Source: Paludibacter sp.
GTDB lineage: Bacteria > Bacteroidota > Bacteroidia > Bacteroidales > Paludibacteraceae
NCBI GenBank assembly: GCA_031292575.1
Contig: JARLGX010000009.1
Span: 89,839-153,838 of the forward strand
DNA: 64,000 nt
Direction: 5' to 3'
The notes beneath the pieces were generated by a model that saw nothing but the letters and a program-made list of their open reading frames with translations, had not been told where the DNA came from and did no database searches. The first letter of the stretch is position 1. Each line of letters starts with the position of its first letter. Shown here one piece after another: positions 17,060 through 25,944 of the stretch. Position numbers and translations under genes: made by a program.

Positions 17060-18286
17060 TTACTTCTTGACAACCAGTTCAGCACGCCGGTTTTTATAAC
17101 GACCTTCTTTTGTTTTATTAGATGCTTTAGGATTTTCTTTCCCAAATCCTGCTGTAATTATAGCTGAGGCAGTAAGCCCTTTATAAATCAAGTACTCTTT
17201 TACTACATTAGCCCTCTCTTCCGAAAGGTTTTTATTTATCTTATCGCCTCCGATACTGTCTGTATAACCTGAGACTACTAGTTTTGACCATGCCTTATTT
17301 ACTTTTAAGACCAAAGCAACCTGATCTAAAATAGCTCTAGTTTTTGGTTGTAATTTGTAAGAAGCAAATTCAAAATTCACATCCAAAAGAACTGTTGTTG
17401 AATCCAAACCATTATTATCAACTTTTGCTTGAGGAATTTCCTTTAGGTCATTTTGCAATTGTGCTTTATTTGCATCCTTTTCGTCATTCAAAGCTTTTAG
17501 ATTAGCCTCTAATTTTTGTATTTTTTCTTTGTTAGCTTCATTTTCATCTTCAATTGCTTTTAACCGACTTTCTGTAACAAGATTATTCTTTTCAGGTTGG
17601 TTATAATATTCTCCTACACTCAAATTGCGAACATGCTTCTTACTCCTAGTTCCAAACTTATAACGCAGACCAATAGTTAATGCAAATGCATCATTTCCAT
17701 ATACCATACCACCTTGACTATTCATGCTTGAACTTATGCCACCTAAATCTTCTCTAAAATAGTATCGGTATTGAGCCTCAGTACGTAATGCCCAAGCATC
17801 ACTGATTTTATATTCAAGACTCAATGCACTTGTAACCAAGGGTGACATCAGGCTATGCTTTTCGCCTGTAGACACTAGTCTATTAGAGTAGAATCCAAGT
17901 CCCCCACCCCAGTTGCCGTAAACATCTACTTTCCCCCAGAAACCATCTCGCTTGGGTGTTAGCAAGTTTGCCAGATTCACAGAGCCGAATAGTGAAAAAT
18001 CAAGTGTATTTCCTTTAGCTGTGTTTCTGTCAAAAGTCAAATAATCAATGCTGCCACCAAAACCGACCAATGGATTAATTGTATATTCCAAAAATACACC
18101 GGGAAAAGTCCAACCCATATCATCAATATAATTACTAAAGCCTGTCTTTGTTGATACTGGTGTTACACGAAAATAGTCCAAGCCACCTTTTGCTCCTATT
18201 GACCAATGAGATAATGTATCCTGAGCTCTAAGATTAGAAGCTAAAACAGATATGACAAGAAACATAATGAGTAAAATTCTTTTCAT
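17060..18286 (-). CDS. OmpA-family outer membrane protein
   Basis: 408 residues. Signal peptide to about 21 (SNLRAQ), an eight-strand-like barrel (25-215), a short coiled coil (about 235-285, rich in Glu/Lys/Asn) and a C-terminal OmpA domain (about 300-408). The OmpA motif is visible as VSGYTDSIG and NLSEERANVVKEYL, ending NRRAELVV. It should tie the outer membrane to peptidoglycan. It is a single gene converging on the lplT-like gene. Confidence 0.92.
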   Translation of the reverse strand: MKRILLIMFLVISVLASNLRAQDTLSHWSIGAKGGLDYFRVTPVSTKTGFSNYIDDMGWTFPGVFLEYTINPLVGFGGSIDYLTFDRNTAKGNTLDFSLFGSVNLANLLTPKRDGFWGKVDVYGNWGGGLGFYSNRLVSTGEKHSLMSPLVTSALSLEYKISDAWALRTEAQYRYYFREDLGGISSSMNSQGGMVYGNDAFALTIGLRYKFGTRSKKHVRNLSVGEYYNQPEKNNLVTESRLKAIEDENEANKEKIQKLEANLKALNDEKDANKAQLQNDLKEIPQAKVDNNGLDSTTVLLDVNFEFASYKLQPKTRAILDQVALVLKVNKAWSKLVVSGYTDSIGGDKINKNLSEERANVVKEYLIYKGLTASAIITAGFGKENPKASNKTKEGRYKNRRAELVVKK

Positions 18287-18588
18287 AATCTATACTTTAT
18301 TAAAGATAAATATATTTGAATGAATAACAATTAATAACCACTTTTGTTTCGTTCAACGTATTAGATACTAAGAACAATGAGATTGAGCATTCTGGGTTTA
18401 GCATTTAGATTAGCCGAATGAATAAAATCAAACGATATTGCCTAAGATTACATTTATTATCAAAATTTCTGTTGTAGAACATACAAAACCGAAATACAAT
18501 TTTAATATAGATTTCATACATTGCCATACGATTTTTCATTTAAAAAACAGTTATTTTTTAGTATTAATTCTTTTAATTTTAATACATT
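18287..18588. other. intergenic region between divergent OmpA-family and fusA2 genes
   Basis: About 300 AT-rich bases holding both promoters. I see no clear TAnnTTTG box with a -33 element, no hairpin and no small ORF. TATCTTTA on the minus strand near the OmpA start is one base off the box. Confidence 0.4.
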
Positions 18589-20748
18589 ATGAAAGTATAT
18601 CAATCGAATGAAATTAAAAACATTTCATTGCTGGGAAGTTCCGGCTCGGGGAAAACCACTCTTGTAGAAGCCATGCTTTACGAGAGTGGAGTTATAAAAC
18701 GCAGAGGCACAGTTCATGGCCAAAACACAGTTTCTGATTATTTTCCCGTAGAAAAAGAGTATGGCTATTCCGTTTTTTCAACCATTATTCAAACCGAATG
18801 GAAAGAGAATAAACTAAATTTTATTGACTGCCCCGGTTCCGACGATTTTATTGGTGGTGTTGTGACTTCACTCAACGTAACCGATACTGCTCTAATCCTT
18901 CTCAACACACAATATGGTGTAGAAGTTGGAACCAATAATCACTTCCGTTACACCGAAAAGTTTAACAAACCCGTTATTTTCGTAACCAATCACCTCGATC
19001 AGGAGAAAGCTGATTTTGACAAAACACTAATTCAACTCAAAGAAACTTTTGGGAATAAAGTTGTTCAGATTCAATATCCAATACTTACAGGCCCACAATT
19101 TAATGCAGTTGTTGATGTGTTGAAGATGAAAATGTATCAATGGAAACCCGAAGGTGGCGTTCCTGATGTGTTGGAAATTCCAAGCAATGAAATTGAAAAA
19201 GCTCAAAATCTTCACAACGTCTTAGTTGAAGCAGCTGCTGAACATGATGAAGAATTGATGGAAAAATTCTTTGACCAAGGGTCATTAACCGAAGATGAAT
19301 TACGCATTGGTATTCGTAAAGGAATGATTCACCGCGATATGTTTCCCGTTTTCTGTATTAGCGCAGGTAAAGATATGTGCGTTCGTCGTTTGATGGAATT
19401 TGTTGTAAATGTATCTCCAAGTGTGAATGCAACCGCAAAACCTAAGACTATGGACGGCATTGAAGTTACAGCCGACTCAAACGGGCCAACAAGTATCTAT
19501 GTCTTCAAAACCAGCGTTGAACCTCATATTGGTGAAGTATCTTACTTTAAAGTAATGAGTGGAAAGCTCAAAGAGGGCGACGACTTAGTCAATGTTGATC
19601 GTAGTTCAAAGGAACGGATAAGTCAGATTTTTGCAGTTGCCGGGCAAATCCGCACTAAGGTGGATGAAATCTCTGCTGGTGATATTGGCGCTACGGTAAA
19701 GCTAAAAGATACCCGGACAGGAAACACTCTGAATATAAAAGGCTGTGAATATGATTTCAAAGAAATAAAATATCCGGAACCTAAATATCGTCGTGCAATT
19801 AAAGCAAAGTCAGAAGCCGATGAAGAAAAATTAAGTGAAGTCCTCACCCGTATGCACGAAGAGGATCCAACCTGGATTATTGAACAATCAAAAGAACTGA
19901 AGCAAACCATTTTGTATGGCCAGGGCGAATTTCATCTACGCACTTTGAAATGGCGCATTGAAAATAATGATAAAATTCAGATAGAATTTAAAGAACCTAA
20001 AATTCCGTATCGCGAAACCATTACAAAAAATGCCCGTGCCGATTATCGTCACAAAAAACAATCGGGTGGTTCCGGTCAGTTTGGTGAAGTACACTTGATT
20101 ATTGAACCTTATTACGATGGAATGCCTGCACCCGACACATTCCGTTTTGGCGGTCAGGAATATAAAATCAGTAATCGCGATACGCAGGTTGTTGACTTAG
20201 AATGGGGCGGTAAATTGGTGCTAATAAACAGCATCGTTGGAGGTTCAATTGATTTACGTTTTTTGCCTGCGATAATGAAAGGAATCATGGAACGCATGGA
20301 ACAAGGTCCTCTGACAGGTTCATATGCCCGTGATGTACGCGTAATTGTTTACGATGGTAAAATGCATCCGGTTGATTCAAATGAAATTTCATTCCGTCTG
20401 GCAGGTCGAAATGCCTTTGCAGCGGCTTTTAAAGAAGCTGGTCCAAAAATTCTTGAACCTATTTATGATGTAGTAGTTCAGGCTCCCTCGGATCGATTAG
20501 GTGATGTGATGAGTGATTTACAGAGTCGTAGGGCTGTAATCATGGGTATGGAAAGCGAAAAAGGATATGAAAAACTCTCGGCTAAAATTCCCCTAAAAGA
20601 ATTAGGAAGTTACTCCACCACTTTGAGTTCACTTACCGGTGGTCGCGCTTCATTCAGCATGAAATTTGCCAGCTATGAGCTTGTCCCAATGGATATTCAG
20701 GATAAACTATTGAAAGAATACGAAGCTTCGAAAAAAGAAGAAGATTAA
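18589..20748 (+). CDS. fusA2: EF-G2, elongation factor G paralogue with degenerate GTPase motifs
   Basis: 719 residues with full EF-G architecture: G domain, domain II, III, IV (KQSGGSGQFGEV) and V (PSDRLGDVMSDLQSRR). The P-loop GSSGSGKTT (16-24) is intact. Switch I has EYGYSVFST instead of the canonical ERGITI. The G3 motif is DCPGSDDF (80-87), so the catalytic His of DTPGHVDF is Ser84. The G4 motif is NHLD (134-137) instead of NKxD. This is the pattern of the Bacteroides EF-G paralogue EF-G2, reported to support translation without GTP hydrolysis and to matter for gut colonisation. A normal fusA must lie elsewhere. It is a monocistronic gene with its own terminator. Confidence 0.9.
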   Translation: MKVYQSNEIKNISLLGSSGSGKTTLVEAMLYESGVIKRRGTVHGQNTVSDYFPVEKEYGYSVFSTIIQTEWKENKLNFIDCPGSDDFIGGVVTSLNVTDTALILLNTQYGVEVGTNNHFRYTEKFNKPVIFVTNHLDQEKADFDKTLIQLKETFGNKVVQIQYPILTGPQFNAVVDVLKMKMYQWKPEGGVPDVLEIPSNEIEKAQNLHNVLVEAAAEHDEELMEKFFDQGSLTEDELRIGIRKGMIHRDMFPVFCISAGKDMCVRRLMEFVVNVSPSVNATAKPKTMDGIEVTADSNGPTSIYVFKTSVEPHIGEVSYFKVMSGKLKEGDDLVNVDRSSKERISQIFAVAGQIRTKVDEISAGDIGATVKLKDTRTGNTLNIKGCEYDFKEIKYPEPKYRRAIKAKSEADEEKLSEVLTRMHEEDPTWIIEQSKELKQTILYGQGEFHLRTLKWRIENNDKIQIEFKEPKIPYRETITKNARADYRHKKQSGGSGQFGEVHLIIEPYYDGMPAPDTFRFGGQEYKISNRDTQVVDLEWGGKLVLINSIVGGSIDLRFLPAIMKGIMERMEQGPLTGSYARDVRVIVYDGKMHPVDSNEISFRLAGRNAFAAAFKEAGPKILEPIYDVVVQAPSDRLGDVMSDLQSRRAVIMGMESEKGYEKLSAKIPLKELGSYSTTLSSLTGGRASFSMKFASYELVPMDIQDKLLKEYEASKKEED

Positions 20749-20773
20749 ACACACGATTATTTCTATTCAAAAC

Positions 20774-20812
20774 CAAAGCAGTTACTCCGAAAAATGGGTA
20801 ACTGCTTTTTAA
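20774..20812 (+). terminator. intrinsic terminator of fusA2
   Basis: Stem AAAGCAGTTAC (20775-20785) / GTAACTGCTTT (20798-20808), then T. Confidence 0.8.
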
Positions 20813-20848
20813 AAAAAAAGTCTCTTATTTCTTTAATAAAATAAAAAC

Positions 20849-20873
20849 GGATTTTCAATCAAATTGAAAATCC
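20849..20873 (-). terminator. intrinsic terminator of glycyl-tRNA synthetase gene
   Basis: Perfect 11-bp stem GGATTTTCAAT / ATTGAAAATCC with a 3-nt loop. T-rich on both sides; on the minus strand GTTTTTATTTT follows. Confidence 0.75.
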
Positions 20874-20899
20874 ATTTTTATTCGTATATAGTTGATAAA

Positions 20900-22447
20900 T
20901 TATCCTACAATTTTCTTAAATAAGTTTTTCATGTTTACCAAATCACCGATAATTTTGTGTAAGTCGGCTATGGCAACACGTTCCTGCAACATAGTATCGC
21001 GATAACGAATAGTTACACAATTATCTTGCATAGTGTCATGATCCACAGTAATGCAAAATGGCGTTCCGATTGCATCCTGACGGCGATACCGTTTTCCGAT
21101 GGAGTCTTTTTCGTCATAAGCACATTTGAAATCGAACTTCAATTCGTTCATAATTTCACGGGCTTTTTCAGGCAAACCATCCTTCTTTACCAAAGGTAAA
21201 ATTGCAGCTTTTATTGGAGCCAAAACCGGAGGCAACGTGAGAACTACGCGACTATCACCTCCTTCAAGCACTTCTTCGTTGTACGAAGCCGCCATGATTG
21301 ACAAGAAGGTTCTATCCACCCCAATCGAGGTCTCAATAACGTACGGAGTATATGATTGATTAATTTCAGGATCAAAGTACTTGATATTTTTACCCGAAAA
21401 TTTTTCATGACTACTTAAATCGAAATCGGTCCGTGAGTGAATTCCTTCCACTTCTTTGAAACCGAAAGGCATTTCAAATTCAATATCGGTAGCAGCATTG
21501 GCGTAGTGAGCCAGTTTATCATGATCGTGGAAACGATATTTCTGGTCTCCAAGTCCAAGAGCTTTGTGCCATTTCAACCGGAATTCTTTCCAATGCTCAA
21601 ACCATTTCATTTCTTCGCCCGGACGAACAAAAAACTGCATTTCCATTTGTTCAAATTCACGCATACGGAAGATAAACTGACGGGCAACAATTTCGTTGCG
21701 AAATGCTTTACCTATCTGGCAAATTCCAAACGGAATCTTCATACGACCTGTTTTTTGAACATTCAGGAAGTTTACAAAAATACCCTGAGCTGTTTCGGGA
21801 CGAAGGTATATTTTCATTGCTCCATCGGAAGTTGAGCCCATTTCGGTAGAGAACATTAGATTAAACTGGCGAACATCAGTCCAGTTTTTTGTTCCACTTA
21901 CAGGGCAAACCACTTCATAATCTTCAATAATAGCTTTCAACTCCACCAAATCATTATCGTTCAAAGCTTTTACAAACCTTCCGTGGATTTCATCGCGTTT
22001 TGTCTGGTTTTCAAGCACACGTTCGTTGGTTTTCTTGAACATTTCGGCATCAAAACTTTCACCAAAACGCTTAGCAGCTTTTTCTACCTCTTTGTTTATT
22101 TTATCGTCATATTTTGCCAATAAATCTTCTATCAACACATCGGCACGATAGCGTTTTTTGCTGTCTTTGTTGTCAATCAACGGATCGTTGAATGCATCTA
22201 CGTGGCCGGAAGCTTTCCAGGTTGTGGGGTGCATAAAAATGGCGGCATCGAGCCCTACTACATTTTCGTTGAGCAACACCATGCTGTCCCACCAGTATTT
22301 TTTAATGTTGTTTTTCAGTTCAACACCATTCTGACCATAGTCATACACAGCACCCAGTCCGTCATAAATTTCGCTCGAAGGAAATACAAAACCGTATTCC
22401 TTACAATGTGCAATCAGTTTTTTGAAAACATCTTCTTGTGAAGCCAT
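20900..22447 (-). CDS. glyS: glycyl-tRNA synthetase (single-chain, class II)
   Basis: 515 residues, the length of the dimeric alpha2-type enzyme. N-terminus has FVFPSSEIYDGLGAVYDYGQNG. Class II motif 2 appears as FRNEIVARQFIFRMREFEQMEM, and the C-terminal anticodon-binding domain starts near LPPVLAPIKAAILP. It charges tRNA-Gly. Divergent from parC. An inserted charged segment (about 110-165) is usual in this subgroup. Confidence 0.96.
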   Translation of the reverse strand: MASQEDVFKKLIAHCKEYGFVFPSSEIYDGLGAVYDYGQNGVELKNNIKKYWWDSMVLLNENVVGLDAAIFMHPTTWKASGHVDAFNDPLIDNKDSKKRYRADVLIEDLLAKYDDKINKEVEKAAKRFGESFDAEMFKKTNERVLENQTKRDEIHGRFVKALNDNDLVELKAIIEDYEVVCPVSGTKNWTDVRQFNLMFSTEMGSTSDGAMKIYLRPETAQGIFVNFLNVQKTGRMKIPFGICQIGKAFRNEIVARQFIFRMREFEQMEMQFFVRPGEEMKWFEHWKEFRLKWHKALGLGDQKYRFHDHDKLAHYANAATDIEFEMPFGFKEVEGIHSRTDFDLSSHEKFSGKNIKYFDPEINQSYTPYVIETSIGVDRTFLSIMAASYNEEVLEGGDSRVVLTLPPVLAPIKAAILPLVKKDGLPEKAREIMNELKFDFKCAYDEKDSIGKRYRRQDAIGTPFCITVDHDTMQDNCVTIRYRDTMLQERVAIADLHKIIGDLVNMKNLFKKIVG

Positions 22448-22464
22448 AATATATTTAGTTGCGA

Positions 22465-22663
22465 GTTACGAGTTTCAAGTTGTGAGAAATAAGAATACGA
22501 CAAAATCTAATTAAAATTGTCTTGAAAAATGAGGTGCAAAGTTACTGTTTTTTTTGTATTTTTGTGGATTGAATTGGAAAAATACTATTGAAACAAGTAG
22601 TTTAGTAAATATAAATTACAATGTTTTTCAGTAGCTAAATACCAGCTCCTTGTAACTCGTAAC
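22465..22663. repeat. 15-bp inverted repeat flanking the glyS-parC intergenic region
   Basis: GTTACGAGTTTCAAG (22465-22479) and CTTGTAACTCGTAAC (22649-22663) are inverted copies with one mismatch, about 170 bases apart. The arms lie just upstream of the two divergent start codons. A TATTTTTG box for parC lies between them near 22556. Confidence 0.55.
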
Positions 22664-22683
22664 TAACTATCTTGTAATTATAC

Positions 22684-25611
22684 ATGAGCACTGACGAAAT
22701 AATTGAAGCGGAAAACGAAGAAAACGAAATGACAGGCGCAGCCGATGAAATTGTATCTGAGACTGAATCTGCTGCGCATTCAACCTATAAAGTACCAAAG
22801 ATTAGTGACGATGCCGTAAAACATCATCTGTCGGGCATGTACCAAAATTGGTTTTTGGACTATGCGTCGTACGTAATTCTGGAACGTGCTGTACCCGATA
22901 TTTACGATGGATTAAAGCCGGTACAACGCCGTATTCTACATTCCATGAAGCGGCTCGACGATGGACGTTACAACAAAGTGGCTAACATTGTGGGGCATAC
23001 CATGCAGTTCCACCCGCACGGTGATGCGTCAATTGGCGATGCATTGGTACAACTCGGACAAAAAGATTTGCTGATTGATTGTCAGGGTAACTGGGGAAAT
23101 ATACTTACAGGCGACGGCGCAGCTGCTCCACGATATATAGAGGCCCGTTTGTCTAAATTTGCGCTCGAAACAGTTTTTAATCCCAAAACTACCGAATGGA
23201 AATCTTCATACGATGGTCGTAACAAAGAACCGATTGCATTGCCCGTAAAATTCCCATTGCTGCTGGCACAAGGTGTTGAAGGTATTGCCGTTGGGTTGAA
23301 TTCTAAAATTTTACCTCACAACTTCAATGAATTACTCGATGCCTGCGTGGCACATTTGCGCGGAGAAACTTTTATTCTTTTTCCTGACTTCCAAACTGGT
23401 GGTTCCATTGATGTCTGCCGTTACAACGATGGCGAACGTGGTGGAGCTGTAAAGATTCGGGCGAAAATCGGAAAAATAGACAACAAAACACTGGCTATTA
23501 CCGAAATCCCTTTTGGAACAAATACTTCCAAACTCATTGAATCCATTATTAAAGCCAGCGACAAGGGTAAAATCAAAATCCGTAAGGTTGACGATAACAC
23601 GTCGGCAAATGTGGAGATTCTGGTGCATCTGTTGCCGGGTTCATCGTCCGATAAAACCATTGATGCATTGTATGCTTTTACCGATTGTGAACTAAGCATT
23701 TCGCCTAACTGCTGCGTGATTCATGATAATAAACCACGTTTTTGCGGTGTAAGTGAAATGTTGCGTATCAGTTGCGAACACACGATGGATTTGCTGAAAA
23801 CTGAGCTCGAAATTCAAAAAGCAGAATTACAGGAGCAGCTGTTCTTTACTTCACTCGAAAAGATATTTATCGAAAACCGGATTTATAAAGACAAAGGCTT
23901 CGAGGACAGTACATCGCAGGACGAGGTTATTCTTCATATCGACAACCGATTGGAGCCTTTCAAAAAAGATTTTATCCGCGAAATCGTTCGCGAAGACTTT
24001 TTGAAATTGCTTGAAATTAAAATGATGCGTATCACCAAATTTGACTCTGATAAAGCAAACGATACGTTGATTGCAATTCAGAAAAAAATTGATGAAATTG
24101 ATCATCATTTGGCTAATTTGGTCGATTATACCATTGCCTGGTACGAAGGGTTGAAAGCTAAATATGGAAAAGATCATCCTCGTTTGACCGAAATCCGGAA
24201 TTTTGAAACCATTGTAGCTTCAAAAGTAGTGGAAGCTAACGAAAAATTGTATGTAAACTACGATGAAGGATTTATTGGCACTTCACTTCGCAAAGACGAA
24301 TTTGTATGTAATTGCTCTGATATTGACGATATAATTATTTTCTTTAAAGACGGTAAATATAAAGTGGTAAAAGTTGCCGATAAGATTTTTGTTGGGAAAA
24401 ACATCCTCCATTTGGATGTTTTCAAAAAGAATGACAAACGAACCGTCTACAACACTGTTTATCGCGACGGGAAAACCGGACCGTATTACATCAAACGTTT
24501 TGCTGTAAATGGTATCACGCGCGATAAAGATTACGATGTGACACAAGGAACTGCCGGATCGAAAGTGATCTATTTTACTACCAATCCGAATGCCGAAGCC
24601 GAAGTTATCCGCGTGACTCTGAAACCAAAACCACGTCTCAACAAACTTGTTTTTGAAAAAGATTTCAGCGAAATTGCTATCAAAGGCCGTCAGTCAATGG
24701 GAAATATCCTGACTAAAAACGACATCCATAAAATTGCTTTGAAACAAAAAGGCGGTTCAACGCTGGGAGGTCGCCAGGTGTGGTTCGACCGCGATGTGTT
24801 ACGCCTGAATTACGACAACCGTGGTGAACATTTGGGAGAATTCCAGAGTGATGATTTGATTTTAGTTGTTTCGAGCAAAGGAAATTTCTATACCAGTAAT
24901 TTCGACCTGAATAACCATTATGACAAGGACATATTAGTTATCGAGAAATTCGATTCCAACAAGGTTTGGTCGGTGGCATTGTGGGATGCTGAGCAGAAAT
25001 TCTACTATCTGAAACGTTTCCAATTAGAACCTTCGGCAAAACCGCAAAACTTCCTGGGCGATAACGCCGAATCGCGACTGATGTTGATGACCGATATTGA
25101 TTTTCCACGCTTCGAAGTTATTTTTGGGGGAAATGATGCATTCCGCGAAACTTTGGTAGTGGATGCTGAAGAATTTATTGGAGTAAAGAGTTATAAAGCC
25201 AAAGGAAAACGCCTCTCAACTTTTGAAGTGGAGACTATTAACGAACTTGAACCTATCCGGTTTGCTCCTGTAAAAGAAGAAAGTTCTGATGACAATGAAG
25301 GTGGAGAAAATGGAGAAAATTCTGACGAAACTGAACTTTCAGAAGTTGAAATTGCAGACGAAACAAACAATGCTGAAGTCGAAAATACTGAAGCTTTAAA
25401 CGAAGATACAGAGCTTGCTGAATTTTCGGACGAACCGGAATTCACCGTAATTGCAGAGACTCCGAAAACTGAAGAGCCAAAAGAAAAACCGACCAAACCA
25501 AAGAAAGAAAAACCAATAAAACCGATTGAAATGGATTCAAAGTCTAAGGATGACATCATTGACCAAGGTCGTGAATTGGATGATATAACCGGGCAACTGA
25601 CGTTGTTTTAG
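22684..25611 (+). CDS. parC: DNA topoisomerase IV subunit A
   Basis: 975 residues. The breakage-reunion domain begins YQNWFLDYASYVILERAVPD with GLKPVQRRIL, and the active Tyr lies in AAPRYIEARLSKF. A beta-pinwheel-like C-terminal domain follows to about 860. The last 110 residues are an acidic Glu/Asp/Asn stretch followed by a Lys/Pro-rich segment and a short end. This long acidic-then-basic tail is larger than in many homologues. Bacteroidota proteins of this type are annotated as ParC. The partner parE is not in the window. Confidence 0.93.
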   Translation: MSTDEIIEAENEENEMTGAADEIVSETESAAHSTYKVPKISDDAVKHHLSGMYQNWFLDYASYVILERAVPDIYDGLKPVQRRILHSMKRLDDGRYNKVANIVGHTMQFHPHGDASIGDALVQLGQKDLLIDCQGNWGNILTGDGAAAPRYIEARLSKFALETVFNPKTTEWKSSYDGRNKEPIALPVKFPLLLAQGVEGIAVGLNSKILPHNFNELLDACVAHLRGETFILFPDFQTGGSIDVCRYNDGERGGAVKIRAKIGKIDNKTLAITEIPFGTNTSKLIESIIKASDKGKIKIRKVDDNTSANVEILVHLLPGSSSDKTIDALYAFTDCELSISPNCCVIHDNKPRFCGVSEMLRISCEHTMDLLKTELEIQKAELQEQLFFTSLEKIFIENRIYKDKGFEDSTSQDEVILHIDNRLEPFKKDFIREIVREDFLKLLEIKMMRITKFDSDKANDTLIAIQKKIDEIDHHLANLVDYTIAWYEGLKAKYGKDHPRLTEIRNFETIVASKVVEANEKLYVNYDEGFIGTSLRKDEFVCNCSDIDDIIIFFKDGKYKVVKVADKIFVGKNILHLDVFKKNDKRTVYNTVYRDGKTGPYYIKRFAVNGITRDKDYDVTQGTAGSKVIYFTTNPNAEAEVIRVTLKPKPRLNKLVFEKDFSEIAIKGRQSMGNILTKNDIHKIALKQKGGSTLGGRQVWFDRDVLRLNYDNRGEHLGEFQSDDLILVVSSKGNFYTSNFDLNNHYDKDILVIEKFDSNKVWSVALWDAEQKFYYLKRFQLEPSAKPQNFLGDNAESRLMLMTDIDFPRFEVIFGGNDAFRETLVVDAEEFIGVKSYKAKGKRLSTFEVETINELEPIRFAPVKEESSDDNEGGENGENSDETELSEVEIADETNNAEVENTEALNEDTELAEFSDEPEFTVIAETPKTEEPKEKPTKPKKEKPIKPIEMDSKSKDDIIDQGRELDDITGQLTLF

Positions 25612-25636
25612 AACTGGGTTAAGGGTTTTCAACATT

Positions 25637-25701
25637 GGGTTTCGTGGGCTATAACCGCGGTCTTTTACATACATAAACCGCGGTTATAGACCGCGAAACC
25701 C
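25637..25701. repeat. imperfect 25-bp inverted repeat with ATAACCGCGGT core
   Basis: Left arm GGGTTTCGTGGGCTATAACC... and right arm, reverse-complemented, GGGTTTCGCGGTCTATAACC... differ at three bases over about 25. It sits 25 bases behind parC and is GC-richer than its surroundings. A dispersed element or long-stem terminator. Confidence 0.65.
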
Positions 25702-25715
25702 GACTGCAGAGTATA

Positions 25716-25753
25716 ACAATGTCCGAAAAGTCTGATGATTTTTCGGACATTGT
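25716..25753 (+). terminator. hairpin behind parC
   Basis: 14-bp perfect stem, 9-10 nt loop. No immediate T-run follows, so termination strength is uncertain. Confidence 0.55.
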
Positions 25754-25875
25754 TGTGAATATCAGTTTCCTTTTTTAGTGTATAAAATTTCCCCATAGGT
25801 TCAATTTATTTTAAAATTCCGAACTAATTTTTCAGGCAATTGTTTGCTCTTTGCAAAGCAATTTTCTATGGATTG

Positions 25876-25897
25876 CGGAAAAATTTCCGTAATTTTG
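25876..25897 (+). promoter_or_regulatory. fumarase promoter -7 box with abutting palindrome
   Basis: TAATTTTG (25890-25897) matches TAnnTTTG. Directly upstream is the palindrome CGGAAAAATTTCCG (25876-25889, arms CGGAAA/TTTCCG), which would occupy the promoter spacer. The start codon is 48 bases on. A repressor or activator could bind here (inference). Confidence 0.5.
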
Positions 25898-25944
25898 CGC
25901 GACTTTAAAAAGAAATTGTAAATGACTAAATAGTAAATGTTATC

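Larger units (their letters stand above)
25612..25944. other. intergenic region with two hairpins and the fumarase promoter
   Basis: Contains an imperfect long inverted repeat (25637-25701), a perfect 14-bp hairpin ACAATGTCCGAAAA / TTTTCGGACATTGT (25716-25753) that may end parC transcription, and the fumarase promoter near 25890. No ORF. Confidence 0.6.

Noticed and set aside
25191..25559. Ser-rich 122-residue ORF antisense to the parC tail
   Set aside because: It is the mirror of the acidic Glu/Asp-rich codons on the other strand; no start signal.
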